Positions 9,248 to 19,477 of a stretch of 64,000 bases of DNA are shown in pieces. Made by a program: the position numbers and the translations under genes. The DNA is from Spongiibacteraceae bacterium. GTDB taxonomy: Bacteria > Pseudomonadota > Gammaproteobacteria > Pseudomonadales > Dasaniaceae. The stretch spans positions 50,995-114,994 of the forward strand of contig JANQLG010000026.1 in the NCBI GenBank assembly GCA_028280715.1, in the 5' to 3' direction. Under the pieces are notes generated by a model. That model was not told the DNA's origin, searched no databases, and saw nothing but the letters and a program-made list of their open reading frames with translations. How positions within the stretch are numbered: position 1 is the first letter of the stretch; the number at the start of each line of letters is the position of its first letter.

Positions 9248-10645
9248 ATGACTGATAAGGATCAACCGATTAAACCCTGGGGAGGACGCTTCTCCGAACC
9301 TACCGATGCCTTTGTTGAACGCTTTACTGCTTCGATTGAATTCGACCAGCGCATGTATCATCACGATATCAATGGCTCACTGGCGCACGCAAAAATGTTG
9401 GCAGCCGTTGGCGTACTGACTGATGACGAATACCAACAAATCCAAACAGGATTAGAAGCCATTCGCAGTGAAGTGGAAGCGGGTGAGTTCCAGTGGTCGG
9501 TGTCACTGGAAGACGTACATATGAATATCGAAGCCAGGTTGACCGACAAAATCGGTATCACTGGCAAGAAGCTTCACACTGGCCGTTCCAGAAACGATCA
9601 GGTCGCCACTGATATTCGTCTTTATTTAAGAGATGAAATCGACAGCATTGCCAAGGAACTGACCCGCCTGCAACAGGGTTTGGTGTCATTGGCCAGTAAT
9701 GAAGCCGATACCATCATGCCCGGCTTTACTCATCTGCAAACTGCACAGCCGGTCACTTTCGGACATCATCTGTTGGCCTGGAATGAAATGCTGCAACGCG
9801 ATTACGCCAGATTGCAGGATTGCCGCAAGCGGGTAAATCAAAGCCCTTTAGGTGCGGCCGCGCTGGCCGGTACTACCTACCCTATTGATCGCGCGATGAC
9901 AGCAAAGCTTTTAGGTTTTGAAGCACCGACGGAAAATTCGCTGGATTCTGTCAGTGACCGCGACTTTGCCATCGAATTTACTGCCTTCGCCAGCTTGCTG
10001 ATGACACACTTGTCTCGTTTCAGTGAAGAGCTGGTACTGTGGACTTCAGCTCAATTCAATTTCATCAAGCTGCCAGATCGCTTCTGTACCGGCTCATCGA
10101 TCATGCCGCAGAAGAAAAATCCGGATGTGCCCGAGTTGGTGCGGGGTAAAGTGGGCAGAGTCAACGGCCATCTGATCTCATTGTTAACCTTGATGAAGTC
10201 ACAACCGCTGGCCTACAACAAGGACAACCAGGAAGATAAAGAACCTCTGTTCGATACTATCGACACGGTGAAAGATTGCCTGAAGGCCTACGCCGATATG
10301 GTGCCAGCCATTACCGCCAACAAAGAGTCAATGCTGGAAGCGGCTCGTCGTGGCTTTTCCACCGCCACAGACCTGGCAGATTACCTGGTCCGCAAAGGCG
10401 TTCCCTTCCGCGATGCCCATGAGATTGTGGGCAAGTCGGTAGCTTATGGAGTTGAGCAAAACAAAGACCTGTCAGAAATGTCATTGCAAGAATTACAACA
10501 ATTCAGTGACACTATCGGCGACGATGTGTTCGAAGTATTGACCCTTGAAGGCTCTGTGGCTGCTCGCGATCACATCGGCGGCACAGCACCCAAGCAAGTC
10601 AAAGCAGCAGCCCAGCGCGCCAGCGATAAACTCGGCGAGCGCTAA
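9248..10645 (+). CDS. argH: Argininosuccinate lyase
   Basis: Splits argininosuccinate to arginine and fumarate, the last step of arginine synthesis. The 465-residue length is standard. The fumarase/ASL superfamily signature [10 protein letters not shown] is present (about residues 284-293), as are the N-terminal [12 protein letters not shown] and the catalytic region [16 protein letters not shown]. It is divergent from algZ and is followed only five bases later by the hyuA-like gene, so both are probably translated from one message. Confidence 0.97.
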   Translation: MTDKDQPIKPWGGRFSEPTDAFVERFTASIEFDQRMYHHDINGSLAHAKMLAAVGVLTDDEYQQIQTGLEAIRSEVEAGEFQWSVSLEDVHMNIEARLTDKIGITGKKLHTGRSRNDQVATDIRLYLRDEIDSIAKELTRLQQGLVSLASNEADTIMPGFTHLQTAQPVTFGHHLLAWNEMLQRDYARLQDCRKRVNQSPLGAAALAGTTYPIDRAMTAKLLGFEAPTENSLDSVSDRDFAIEFTAFASLLMTHLSRFSEELVLWTSAQFNFIKLPDRFCTGSSIMPQKKNPDVPELVRGKVGRVNGHLISLLTLMKSQPLAYNKDNQEDKEPLFDTIDTVKDCLKAYADMVPAITANKESMLEAARRGFSTATDLADYLVRKGVPFRDAHEIVGKSVAYGVEQNKDLSEMSLQELQQFSDTIGDDVFEVLTLEGSVAARDHIGGTAPKQVKAAAQRASDKLGER

Positions 10646-10650
10646 ACCCT

Positions 10651-12648
10651 ATGCGCTATCTTCTGGGCGTCGATACCGGCGGCACATTTACTGATTTTGT
10701 GCTGCTGGAAAACGCTCAAGAGCAGAACAACCCCAGCATTCGTATCCATAAATGCTTGTCCACACCCGCAGCCCCCGAGCAAGCCATTCTCGAAGGCATT
10801 GACCAGCTGGGATTAACAACTGCGGCCAAGCAGGGTGAAGTGGTGATCATTCACGGCTCCACCGTAGCAACCAATGCGGCGCTGGAAGGCAAAGGTGTAA
10901 AAACTGTTTTCATCACCAATCGCGGTTTTAAAGATATGCTGACCATCGGCCGCCAGACCCGACGTGAACTCTACAATCTGCAGCCAGAGGTTATTCCTCC
11001 TCCCGTTCCCGCAGAACTCTGCCTCGAAACCGGTGGCCGCCTGAGTGCCGAGGGCGAGTGGCTGGAGCCACTCACTGAACAGGATATCGAGCACCTCAAA
11101 GCGGCTATCGAAAAGTTACAACCGGATGCCGTGGCCATCAACCTATTATTTTCCTTCCTGGACAGCAGCGCTGAGCGCGCCATTGAACAGGCCATGCCAG
11201 AGTCACTGTTTGTCTCGCGCTCTTCCTATGTCTTGCCAGAATATAAGGAGTACGAGCGCGGCATAGCTACATGGCTCAATGCCTGGCTGGGGCCTTTGGT
11301 AGAAAACTATCTGCAGAATCTGGCCAAAGCCCTGGCACCCAGCCCAGTAGCGGTAATGCAATCCTCGGGCGGTACCATCGATGCCCATCAAGCCTCACGT
11401 CGAGCAGTCAATATGCTGCTCTCAGGGCCAGCGGGCGGGCTCGCCGCCTCCAAATATATTAGCAACCTGATTGATAGCAAGCAGTTACTTACCTTTGATA
11501 TGGGCGGCACGTCAACGGATGTTGCGCTGATTGCTGGCGGCATCAAACTCACTAATGAAGGTCATATCGGCCACTATCCGGTAGCAGTACCGATGGTGGA
11601 TATGCACACCATTGGCGCTGGCGGAGGCTCTATCGCCTATATCGATCAGGGCGGTCTGTTACAAGTGGGACCAGAATCCGCCGGTGCTGATCCAGGACCT
11701 GCCTGCTATGGTCGCGGCGGTACTCGCCCCACGGTGACTGACGCCAATGCAGTATTGGGCCGGCTGCGTCCCGATGCCTTTCTCGGCGGTAATATGAGCC
11801 TCGATATTGCAGCCGCTCGCAGCGCCGTTGCTACAATTGCCGAACCCTTGGGGATGACTATCGAAGCTGCCGCTGAGGGCATCCTGGCTATCGCCAACGA
11901 ACATATGACGCGCGCCCTGCGAGTGATATCGGTGCAACGTGGTCACGATCCGAAAAATTTCCATCTGTGCTGTTTTGGTGGTGCCGGTGGCCTCCATGTC
12001 TGCGCTCTTGCTGACAACCTGCAGATGGATAAAGCCGTCGTGCCTATTTATGGTGGCGTGTTGTCGGCACTCGGTATGCTGGTCGCCCCGCGGGAAAGAC
12101 AATTATCACGCAGTCAGCCAGGCCTATTGGATGACACTGAAGATCAACTCATACAGCAGCGATTGGATGTGTTAATTGGCAACGGCCAACAGGAATTGCT
12201 GCAGGAAGGTGTAGAGCAAAAGGATATAAATACCAGTTGCAGTCTAGATCTACGCTATCGCGGCCAGTCCTATACCCTGAATATTCCCTGGACCGATAGG
12301 CAAGCAGCCATCAACGCCTTTCACCTCGCCCACGAGCAGCGCTTTGGCCATCGACTGGATATACCGGTGGAATTAGTGAATCTCAGAGTAAGCTTAAAAG
12401 CCTACACCACCACTATTCATTTACCATACATGCCGGAGAATCACTCACCGCCTAAACCGATTTACACCACCGACTTAACCGGCTTTGCCAACCCGGTAGC
12501 CGTTTATCAGCGTGAACAATTAGTGGCAGGGATCAAACTCACTGGGCCAGCGTTAATCACCGAACAGGTTTCGACAACACTGGTAGCAGAGGGTTGGGAG
12601 GCAATGCCAGATCAGTTCGGGAACTTACTCCTTCAGAAAATCTCTTGA
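10651..12648 (+). CDS. Hydantoinase/oxoprolinase A-family protein (HyuA-like)
   Basis: A 665-residue member of the ATP-dependent hydantoinase A / 5-oxoprolinase family. The N-terminus has the actin-like phosphate motif GVDTGGTFTDFVLLE, the middle has LLSGPAGGLAAS and TFDMGGTSTDVALI, and an HDPKNFHLCCFGGAGGLHVCALA segment follows. Known members open five-membered cyclic amides using ATP and normally work with a HyuB subunit or domain, or belong to acetone-carboxylase-like complexes. No hyuB gene lies next to it: downstream is cyaA. Substrate unknown. The five-base gap to argH suggests co-expression with arginine synthesis. Confidence 0.88.
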   Translation: MRYLLGVDTGGTFTDFVLLENAQEQNNPSIRIHKCLSTPAAPEQAILEGIDQLGLTTAAKQGEVVIIHGSTVATNAALEGKGVKTVFITNRGFKDMLTIGRQTRRELYNLQPEVIPPPVPAELCLETGGRLSAEGEWLEPLTEQDIEHLKAAIEKLQPDAVAINLLFSFLDSSAERAIEQAMPESLFVSRSSYVLPEYKEYERGIATWLNAWLGPLVENYLQNLAKALAPSPVAVMQSSGGTIDAHQASRRAVNMLLSGPAGGLAASKYISNLIDSKQLLTFDMGGTSTDVALIAGGIKLTNEGHIGHYPVAVPMVDMHTIGAGGGSIAYIDQGGLLQVGPESAGADPGPACYGRGGTRPTVTDANAVLGRLRPDAFLGGNMSLDIAAARSAVATIAEPLGMTIEAAAEGILAIANEHMTRALRVISVQRGHDPKNFHLCCFGGAGGLHVCALADNLQMDKAVVPIYGGVLSALGMLVAPRERQLSRSQPGLLDDTEDQLIQQRLDVLIGNGQQELLQEGVEQKDINTSCSLDLRYRGQSYTLNIPWTDRQAAINAFHLAHEQRFGHRLDIPVELVNLRVSLKAYTTTIHLPYMPENHSPPKPIYTTDLTGFANPVAVYQREQLVAGIKLTGPALITEQVSTTLVAEGWEAMPDQFGNLLLQKIS

Positions 12649-12739
12649 GCAACCGCTAACAGCTTTTTGCGCACTACTTCTCAATCATCGATCACTGATT
12701 AGGGTTCCATAGTCAGTATTGCCGCCTATACTGAACAGT

Positions 12740-15700
12740 ATGTCTTCATCGGATTCCCCCTCTTCACACCCCATTGATTCTTCGATTAATCAAGGTATTG
12801 ATCGCAAGACACTGTCGGTCACCAAACAGCGCTTTCTACAGGTTAACAATGCACGCCTGGCTCGGACGAAATCGGCACTGGGCGCCAGACAGCAAATCTT
12901 TTTAGAACTGTTGCCGATGCTGTTTCATGTGAACCATCCAATGATGCCGGGCTATGTTTCCCATCAAACTCCCTGTGGTGTTGCCGATTACACCCCGACC
13001 AAGCTCGATGTGCAAAAGGCACAGCGCCTGGCGCGCAGTTTTACCTATCGCCGCCAGCCCACCATGCGCCGGCAAATTAATGGTATTTTCCTGATGGGTT
13101 CCTGCGGAACCGTGGCGCAGTCAGGTAGCTCAGATCTGGATATTTGGCTTTGCCACCCGGCAACAATCACTGCCGAGGAAGAATTACTGTTAAAACAAAA
13201 AACCGAAAAGATCAGCCGCTGGGCCACGACCATTGGTTTGGAGGCCCACTTTTTCCTGATGGAGGATGAAAAATTTCGTCAGGGTGAACGGGAATCACTA
13301 TCCACTGAAGATTGCGGCAGTACCCAGCACTATTTATTACTGGATGAGTTTTACCGCACCGGCTTGCTGATTGCCGGCAGAATTCCGATCTGGTGGCTGG
13401 TGCCTCCTGAAGAAGAACAACACTACGATTATTTTGCCAATACACTGCGAGAAAAACGTTTTGTTCGCAACACTGACACCATCGATTTTGGCGGTGTCGG
13501 TCATATTCCCGCCGGTGAATTTATCGGCGCTGGCGTGTGGCAACTTTATAAAGCCATCGACTCACCCTACAAATCGGTACTGAAAATTTTATTGACCGAA
13601 GTCTATGCTTCTGAATACCCCAATGTTGAACCATTGAGCACCACCTTTAAACGCGCGATCTATAACAACCAGCTCGACATTGATGAACTCGATCCTTACG
13701 TGGTGGTGTACCGCAAACTGGAAAATTATTTGCTGCAACGACAGGAATACAAACGTTTGGAACTGGTACGGCGCTGTTTTTATTTTAAAGTAGGCAAATC
13801 ACTTTCACGCCCAAGCCGAACCAGCAGCAAATCTTGGCAGCGACTATTGATGGAAAAACTGGTGCAACAATGGGATTGGCGTCGTGAACATTTGTACAAT
13901 CTCGATGCACGCAAAAAGTGGAAAGTTGCACGCGTAATTATGGAACAGCGTCAACTGGTTCGGGAGTTGACCAACAGTTATCGCTTTGTACTGGAATTCG
14001 CCCGCCGAACACGTGCCGCTGCGATGATCAATTCTCAGGAAATGACCATCTTGGGCAGAAAACTTTATGCCGCCTTTGAACGTAAAGCTGACAAAATTGA
14101 ATGGATCAACCCGGGAATTTCTCACAGCCTGGCAGAAGAACAGCTCACCTTTTATCAAGTCGTTAACAAAAGTGACCAAAAAACCTTATGGGCGGTCACA
14201 GCCGAAGTATTACCACCAAGATCTCTAACCGAAGAAGATATTGCACGTTGCAAATATTTAAAACGCAGCAACCATCTAATATCACTGCTTACCTGGTGCC
14301 ACTTTAACGGCTTGTTAGATTCGACTACTCGCATCACCATTATCGAACAAGGTGAACAACAGCGACATGAAGTAAATGAATTTGAACTGCAGAATACTAT
14401 TCGCGCCATGCGACAAGTATTGCCCGTTGCCAAACAGTACAGTGAGGAAGGCCAAGACAAGCATGACCGATTTAATCATGCGATGCGACCGATACAATTA
14501 CAATTATTTATCAACGTTGGTATCGATCCTTTGGCACAAATGCGCAGCCAGGGCATTGAGCGATTAAGTGCCCGCACTGACAGTTTTGGCTATAGCGGCC
14601 TTCGCGAGAACCTGGTGCTTAATGTAGAACAAGTACTGGTCAATAGCTGGAGCGAAGTGAGCTGTCACCGATATGATGGTGAAAATGCGCTATTAAGATG
14701 TCTGCGTGATTATTTACAAATGCTGCCGCCAAACTCCGGCATTGCATTACCACAGTTAGATGTACGTTGTTATTGTCCTACTCGAGCCAGTGCCATTGCC
14801 CTTCGAGTTGAAGAGTTATTCCGCGATATCGCCGCTTGTTTTTACAGCGGTACTCGTCCCGCTAATAGCCGTTATATCATTGAGATCCAGCGCGAATATT
14901 TTGTTCTGCAGTTTCAAAACAACACACCCAATATTGACTCAGCCGGCAGTTACACTGCTCTACTCGATTATCTGTCACAGGAACAAAATAATTACAGCCC
15001 GATTGTTCTGGATCGTTATTGTCTGCAGGACAGTGCTCTAAATGCCATATGTCAAAATGCGCGCGCCGATCAGATACAGGTATTTTATCAGCGACATAAC
15101 GATCATGCCGATGTTTATATTCTCGATGAACGCGATTCGCTGTTTTATTTCAACACACCCTTTAAAAATGCCATTACACTGCTATCGCCGCTGGATCAGT
15201 TTCTTCAGTCGACGCTATTTCGCCGCAGCAGCGAAACCTCAGACTTTATGTTAGGTAACAGTCAGGAACTAGAGGCCGGCATTCTAAACCTGAAGCAATT
15301 CGACATTAATAATTACGACATCGAGTACTACGAACTCGTTGACCGCAGCGGCACCATACGTGCATCAAGAAAAAATGTACTTGGTGAAGCGCTTGAGGGT
15401 AATTTTTTCAATGTTCAAGCCATCGGCAATCAGGATTTAAACGGCAATATTTTATTCAATATCTATTGCGATCAGCAGGAATTTACTGAGCTGGATCTTG
15501 GAGAGGAGTTGTTCAATACAGTGGCCCGTTTTATTTTAGGTCGACGCAAATCCAATGAGCGCTATCCCTGCTATATCACCGATTTAGATCTAAGTCGTTG
15601 TGTTAGTGATATTTCTGGCAAGACCACACAGACTATTCATTATCTGCGCTATAAACACAAACTCGAAAGCGCGTTAAATCAATCGTTACAAAATTTGTAA
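12740..15700 (+). CDS. cyaA: Class I adenylate cyclase
   Basis: Makes cAMP from ATP. The roughly 986-residue protein matches class I (enterobacterial) adenylate cyclases throughout, with the nucleotidyltransferase-like motif MGSCGTVAQSGSSDLDIW carrying the metal-binding Asp pair (about residues 125-143) and an N-terminal LFHVNHPMMPGYVS region. The C-terminal half is the regulatory region that in enterics responds to sugar transport. An upstream TTG at 12719 would add seven residues; the ATG giving MSSSDSP is preferred. It probably feeds a CRP/Vfr-type regulator located elsewhere. Confidence 0.95.
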   Translation: MSSSDSPSSHPIDSSINQGIDRKTLSVTKQRFLQVNNARLARTKSALGARQQIFLELLPMLFHVNHPMMPGYVSHQTPCGVADYTPTKLDVQKAQRLARSFTYRRQPTMRRQINGIFLMGSCGTVAQSGSSDLDIWLCHPATITAEEELLLKQKTEKISRWATTIGLEAHFFLMEDEKFRQGERESLSTEDCGSTQHYLLLDEFYRTGLLIAGRIPIWWLVPPEEEQHYDYFANTLREKRFVRNTDTIDFGGVGHIPAGEFIGAGVWQLYKAIDSPYKSVLKILLTEVYASEYPNVEPLSTTFKRAIYNNQLDIDELDPYVVVYRKLENYLLQRQEYKRLELVRRCFYFKVGKSLSRPSRTSSKSWQRLLMEKLVQQWDWRREHLYNLDARKKWKVARVIMEQRQLVRELTNSYRFVLEFARRTRAAAMINSQEMTILGRKLYAAFERKADKIEWINPGISHSLAEEQLTFYQVVNKSDQKTLWAVTAEVLPPRSLTEEDIARCKYLKRSNHLISLLTWCHFNGLLDSTTRITIIEQGEQQRHEVNEFELQNTIRAMRQVLPVAKQYSEEGQDKHDRFNHAMRPIQLQLFINVGIDPLAQMRSQGIERLSARTDSFGYSGLRENLVLNVEQVLVNSWSEVSCHRYDGENALLRCLRDYLQMLPPNSGIALPQLDVRCYCPTRASAIALRVEELFRDIAACFYSGTRPANSRYIIEIQREYFVLQFQNNTPNIDSAGSYTALLDYLSQEQNNYSPIVLDRYCLQDSALNAICQNARADQIQVFYQRHNDHADVYILDERDSLFYFNTPFKNAITLLSPLDQFLQSTLFRRSSETSDFMLGNSQELEAGILNLKQFDINNYDIEYYELVDRSGTIRASRKNVLGEALEGNFFNVQAIGNQDLNGNILFNIYCDQQEFTELDLGEELFNTVARFILGRRKSNERYPCYITDLDLSRCVSDISGKTTQTIHYLRYKHKLESALNQSLQNL

Positions 15701-15729
15701 TAGACTTTTTGCCTTAACGACCTAGTGCC

Positions 15730-16770
15730 TTATCGATAATTAATACCAAGATGAAAAACCACATCAGGTGCAGTGTCTACAGCAATATCTTCACTTACCG
15801 CAATATCCAAAGCCCAGCGAGAACTTAAACGCAACGCTCCGCCCAAAATAAATTGTAATGAAGGATCTCCCAATTCAGCTAAAGCACTGTCATAAAAAGC
15901 GCTGTGGCCATCCAGTTGAATTTTCAAACTGATATCTTCCGCTACTCGCCAACCGAGCGTCGATGACCCGTAAATTACCCAGTCTTCTCTTTGCTCAGAC
16001 AGGATTTCGCCATCTTCCAACCACAACGCTCCGACATTACCATGCAGCGTAATATTATGGCCCTGCCAAATAGACCGGTCAGTGACATAGAGTCCAAGAG
16101 CCAGACCCGTGGCCTCTGAACCCAACATCTCTTCGGCGTCACCCGTTGGCAGCGTAAGCTCACTGCGCACAGTCCAGGTTCGTCCTTCCACAGATGAAAG
16201 TTGATGGCTGAGCACCAGGCTCACATCACCAATACCATCAGTTGGCTCATCCAGGGTAAATAGTAATTGCCCCTGCCGTTGATAATCGAATCGCAATTGA
16301 TCACGTGCAAAATTTGTACGACCGCCGTCAGGCATATTCCAGAAATCGTGCCAATCGTCGATAAAGCTATCCAAACTTCCACTTTGGTGAGACAGATGGG
16401 GAACGGAAATACCCAACTCCCAATCGCTGGCAAATCCATAGAAGAACTGCATCGTGATGCGATGGGTTTCACCATCAATAAAAATAGCCTCATTACTACT
16501 ATCACTCACGGTGAAATTACTGACAGCTTCCAACTGCAGTGATGCAGACGACTCACCGGTCGACAAAATATCTGCGCTCAGAGTTTCCGGCAATCCGTAC
16601 ACCTGCACAAAGGGATTGCGATTGCTGGTGACAAAAGGGTTATCCAGTGAAAACCTGCTGGTACTCTCTGCCCAAAGATTGCTAACCCAAAGACTATTGA
16701 TAATGACAAGTAAAACCAGCAATAAAAAATGCCGGTCGAAAGACAAACGACCTTTCCGAGGTGACAACAT
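15730..16770 (-). CDS. DUF3187 outer-membrane-like protein
   Basis: A 346-residue exported protein with a signal segment at about residues 14-35 ending in an alanine-rich cleavage zone (WA-ES). The remainder is rich in alternating polar/aromatic strands (for example GDVSLVLSHQLSS and ILGGALRLSSRWALDIAVS) and ends with the beta-type signature HLGINYR, as in outer-membrane barrels. It matches the DUF3187 family, which has no assigned function. It converges with cyaA, 29 bases away, and diverges from lptM. Confidence 0.78.
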   Translation of the reverse strand: MLSPRKGRLSFDRHFLLLVLLVIINSLWVSNLWAESTSRFSLDNPFVTSNRNPFVQVYGLPETLSADILSTGESSASLQLEAVSNFTVSDSSNEAIFIDGETHRITMQFFYGFASDWELGISVPHLSHQSGSLDSFIDDWHDFWNMPDGGRTNFARDQLRFDYQRQGQLLFTLDEPTDGIGDVSLVLSHQLSSVEGRTWTVRSELTLPTGDAEEMLGSEATGLALGLYVTDRSIWQGHNITLHGNVGALWLEDGEILSEQREDWVIYGSSTLGWRVAEDISLKIQLDGHSAFYDSALAELGDPSLQFILGGALRLSSRWALDIAVSEDIAVDTAPDVVFHLGINYR

Positions 16771-16907
16771 AGAGCGTCCTTAATAAAGAATGGAGGTATC
16801 ATTGTTTGAAGCCAGTATAGCAACTGGTTTTATGAAAATTATGTCAACCAACCTTTTCCATGCAGCAACCGTAATCAAGGGGGGTTATCTGATCAGGTTT
16901 CCACCGG

Positions 16908-16913
16908 TATAAT
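16908..16913 (+). promoter_or_regulatory. Likely -10 element of the lptM-lysA promoter
   Basis: A perfect TATAAT lies 29 bases before the lptM ATG, in a 172-base divergent gap with the DUF3187 gene. The -35 region (around 16885-16890, TTATCT) matches the consensus poorly. Confidence 0.45.
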
Positions 16914-16942
16914 CGCCACTCAATTAATTAGGCAGATAACCC

Positions 16943-17161
16943 ATGAATGCTTTGTTTCATCAACTACCGCATCGCACACCTTTGCTAGCCAGCATAATGT
17001 TGGCTGGACTGCTCAGCGCCTGCGGACAAAAAGGCCCCCTTTATCTGCCGCAAGACCCTGCAGCATCCTCCATTGAACAGCCTTCGTCAGAAGCCTCTAT
17101 CGAGTCAGAAAATAAACAGGCGCAGGACAAGAAGACTGAATCCTCAAACAGCCCTGAATAA
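16943..17161 (+). CDS. lptM: LptM-type small lipoprotein (LPS translocon maturation)
   Basis: A 72-residue lipoprotein. The signal peptide ends in the lipobox LLSAC, directly followed by GQKGPLYLP, the near-invariant signature of LptM/YifL (LppL in Pseudomonas). In E. coli this protein helps LptD-LptE acquire its native disulfides at the outer membrane. The tail after residue 40 is disordered, Ser/Glu/Lys-rich. It stands 42 bases upstream of lysA, its usual position. Confidence 0.93.
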   Translation: MNALFHQLPHRTPLLASIMLAGLLSACGQKGPLYLPQDPAASSIEQPSSEASIESENKQAQDKKTESSNSPE

Positions 17162-17203
17162 TGGCCTGGACTGTTTACTAGCTTTCATCACACAGGTTAC
17201 AAC

Positions 17204-18451
17204 ATGAGTGTATTTGCCTATCGCGATGGCGAACTTTTCGCAGAAGATGTTTCCCTTACGGCTATTGCTGAACAATATGGGACGCCGACTTATGTCTATT
17301 CGCGCGCCTATCTGGAACAGCAATTTCTGTCCTATCAACAGGCGTTAGAGAGGCACAAACACCTGATTTGTTACGCCGTGAAAGCCAATTCCAATATTGC
17401 CGTCCTCAATGTGCTGGCACGATTGGGAGCAGGTTTTGATATTGTCTCCCAGGGTGAACTGGAGCGCGTACTGGCGGCAGGCGGTGAGCCGTCCAAAGTG
17501 GTGTTTTCCGGTGTCGGTAAAACAGCTGCTGAAATGAGCCGGGCGCTGGAGATAGGCATTCACTGTTTTAACCTTGAATCGGCAGCCGAGCTGGAAGTTC
17601 TGCAGCAAGTAGCAGCGAAACTGGATGTTATGGCTCCTGTTTCAGTCCGTGTTAATCCCGATGTCGATGCCAATACCCACCCCTATATCTCCACCGGGCT
17701 GAAGGAAAACAAATTTGGTGTCGATATCAATCGCGCTGTTGATGTTTATCGTCGCGCAGCTGAACTCAGTCATATTGAAGTGATAGGTGTTGATTGCCAT
17801 ATCGGTTCACAGCTCACGACTGTAGAACCTTTTTTAGACGCCCTTGATCGCCTGCTGGTATTGATTGATCAACTGGCGCAAGAAGGGATTGTCATTCGCC
17901 ATCTGGATCTGGGGGGTGGTCTCGGTGTGCGTTATCAGGACGAAGAACCTCCTTCGCCTGCAGATTATGTTGCCAAAGTACTACAGAAAATCGGCTCAAG
18001 AGAACTAACGCTCGCCTTCGAACCAGGCCGTTCAATTGCAGCTAATGCTGGCGTGTTACTGACTAAAGTGGAATATCTGAAACCTAACCCACATAAAAAT
18101 TTCGCCCTTATCGATGCAGCGATGAACGATATGATTCGCCCCGCGCTGTACCAGGCGTGGCTGAACATCGACCCAGTGAAACCCCGCATGGAAGGACAGC
18201 GCCTGCGTTGGGATTTAGTGGGCCCGGTCTGTGAGACGGGTGATTTTCTGGGCAAGGATCGTGATTTAATTCTCGAAGCTGGTGATCTTCTGGCGGTAGC
18301 CTCGTCCGGCGCCTATGGATTTACCATGAGTTCCAATTACAATAGTCGTGGTCGCGCTGCCGAAGTGATGGTTGATAGTGATACTGTCCACCTGATTCGG
18401 GAGCGCGAAACTATCGCCGACCTGATGCGGGGTGAATCGCTGCTTCCCTAG
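17204..18451 (+). CDS. lysA: Diaminopimelate decarboxylase
   Basis: Decarboxylates meso-diaminopimelate to lysine with PLP. The 415-residue protein has the PLP lysine in CYAVKANSN (Lys60), the conserved HIGSQL and the phosphate-binding DLGGGLGVRY, then EPGRSIAANAG and the C-terminal CETGDFLG, whose Cys contributes to the active site across the dimer. It sits between lptM and dapF, so substrate supply (DapF) and consumption (LysA) are encoded together. Confidence 0.97.
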   Translation: MSVFAYRDGELFAEDVSLTAIAEQYGTPTYVYSRAYLEQQFLSYQQALERHKHLICYAVKANSNIAVLNVLARLGAGFDIVSQGELERVLAAGGEPSKVVFSGVGKTAAEMSRALEIGIHCFNLESAAELEVLQQVAAKLDVMAPVSVRVNPDVDANTHPYISTGLKENKFGVDINRAVDVYRRAAELSHIEVIGVDCHIGSQLTTVEPFLDALDRLLVLIDQLAQEGIVIRHLDLGGGLGVRYQDEEPPSPADYVAKVLQKIGSRELTLAFEPGRSIAANAGVLLTKVEYLKPNPHKNFALIDAAMNDMIRPALYQAWLNIDPVKPRMEGQRLRWDLVGPVCETGDFLGKDRDLILEAGDLLAVASSGAYGFTMSSNYNSRGRAAEVMVDSDTVHLIRERETIADLMRGESLLP

Positions 18452-18547
18452 CCTGGAGTTAAAACAGGCAGCAGAGCCAGCCCCCCCATAACAGCATCAC
18501 TGTATTCATGCGCCTACGGCGGAGCGCACCGAAAAGGGTAGAAACCC

Positions 18548-19378
18548 ATGTTGTTACGTTTTACTAAAATGCACGGCCTTGGCAATGACTTTGTCGTGCT
18601 AGATCTGGTCACCCAGCGTTTCCAACTGAAAGAGCGGCATATTCGCAAGTTAGCTGATCGACGTTTCGGCATTGGCTGCGATCAGGTATTGGCTGTTGAA
18701 GTCCCACAGCAACCTGATGTCGATTTTCGCTATCGCATTTTTAACAACGATGGCAATGAAGTAGAGCAATGTGGTAATGGTGCACGTTGCTTTGCCAAAT
18801 TTGTGCGCGATAAAAAGCTCACTGGCAAAAAGCGCATTCGAGTGGCAACCAACACCGGCGTCATTGAGCTTTCCATTACCGAAGACCGGCAGGTGAGGGT
18901 AAATATGGGCAAGCCCATTCTCAGCCCCATCGACATTCCCTTTGACGCAGAGCAATGGGCCGAGACTTATGCTATCGATGTCAACGGTCAGACATTGGAG
19001 ATTGGTGCAGTTTCCATGGGCAATCCTCATTCGGTATTGCTGGTCGATGATGTGAAAACTGCCAATGTTGAAGAACTGGGCCCGGCTATCGAGTCCCATC
19101 CGCGCTTTCCGAATCGCGTTAACGCCGGCTTTATGCAAGTTGTCAGCCGAAAAGAAATTAATTTGCGGGTCTACGAACGCGGCGCCGGGGAAACGCTTGC
19201 CTGTGGCAGCGGCGCCTGTGCCGCTGTAGTTTCGGGGCATCTGCGGGGCTTGTTGGATCAGCGGGTAAAAGTAAACCTTCCCGGCGGGAGCCTCACTATT
19301 GACTGGCGTGGAGAAGGTCATCCTGTCATGATGATTGGGCCGGCAACCACTGTGTTTGAAGGGCAAATACAGATATAA
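18548..19378 (+). CDS. dapF: Diaminopimelate epimerase
   Basis: Interconverts LL- and meso-diaminopimelate, for lysine and peptidoglycan. Both catalytic cysteines are visible: one in [10 protein letters not shown] and one in [11 protein letters not shown]. The N-terminal [14 protein letters not shown] is diagnostic, and the 276-residue length is standard. It follows lysA after 96 bases; the ribosome site is probably the AAGGG nine bases before the ATG. Confidence 0.97.
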   Translation: MLLRFTKMHGLGNDFVVLDLVTQRFQLKERHIRKLADRRFGIGCDQVLAVEVPQQPDVDFRYRIFNNDGNEVEQCGNGARCFAKFVRDKKLTGKKRIRVATNTGVIELSITEDRQVRVNMGKPILSPIDIPFDAEQWAETYAIDVNGQTLEIGAVSMGNPHSVLLVDDVKTANVEELGPAIESHPRFPNRVNAGFMQVVSRKEINLRVYERGAGETLACGSGACAAVVSGHLRGLLDQRVKVNLPGGSLTIDWRGEGHPVMMIGPATTVFEGQIQI

Positions 19379-19477
19379 CAGACTGGGCCGATTGCAATCT
19401 GCCCAGAGCTAACTACATTTAACAATGATTGCGCTTCTACAAGTGCATCAATAGATAACAACAATTCGAGGTTATAC

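Noticed and set aside
18650..19366. Long leftward open frame (238 codons) inside dapF
   Set aside because: Entirely antisense to a well-conserved enzyme and not protein-like in any recognisable way.
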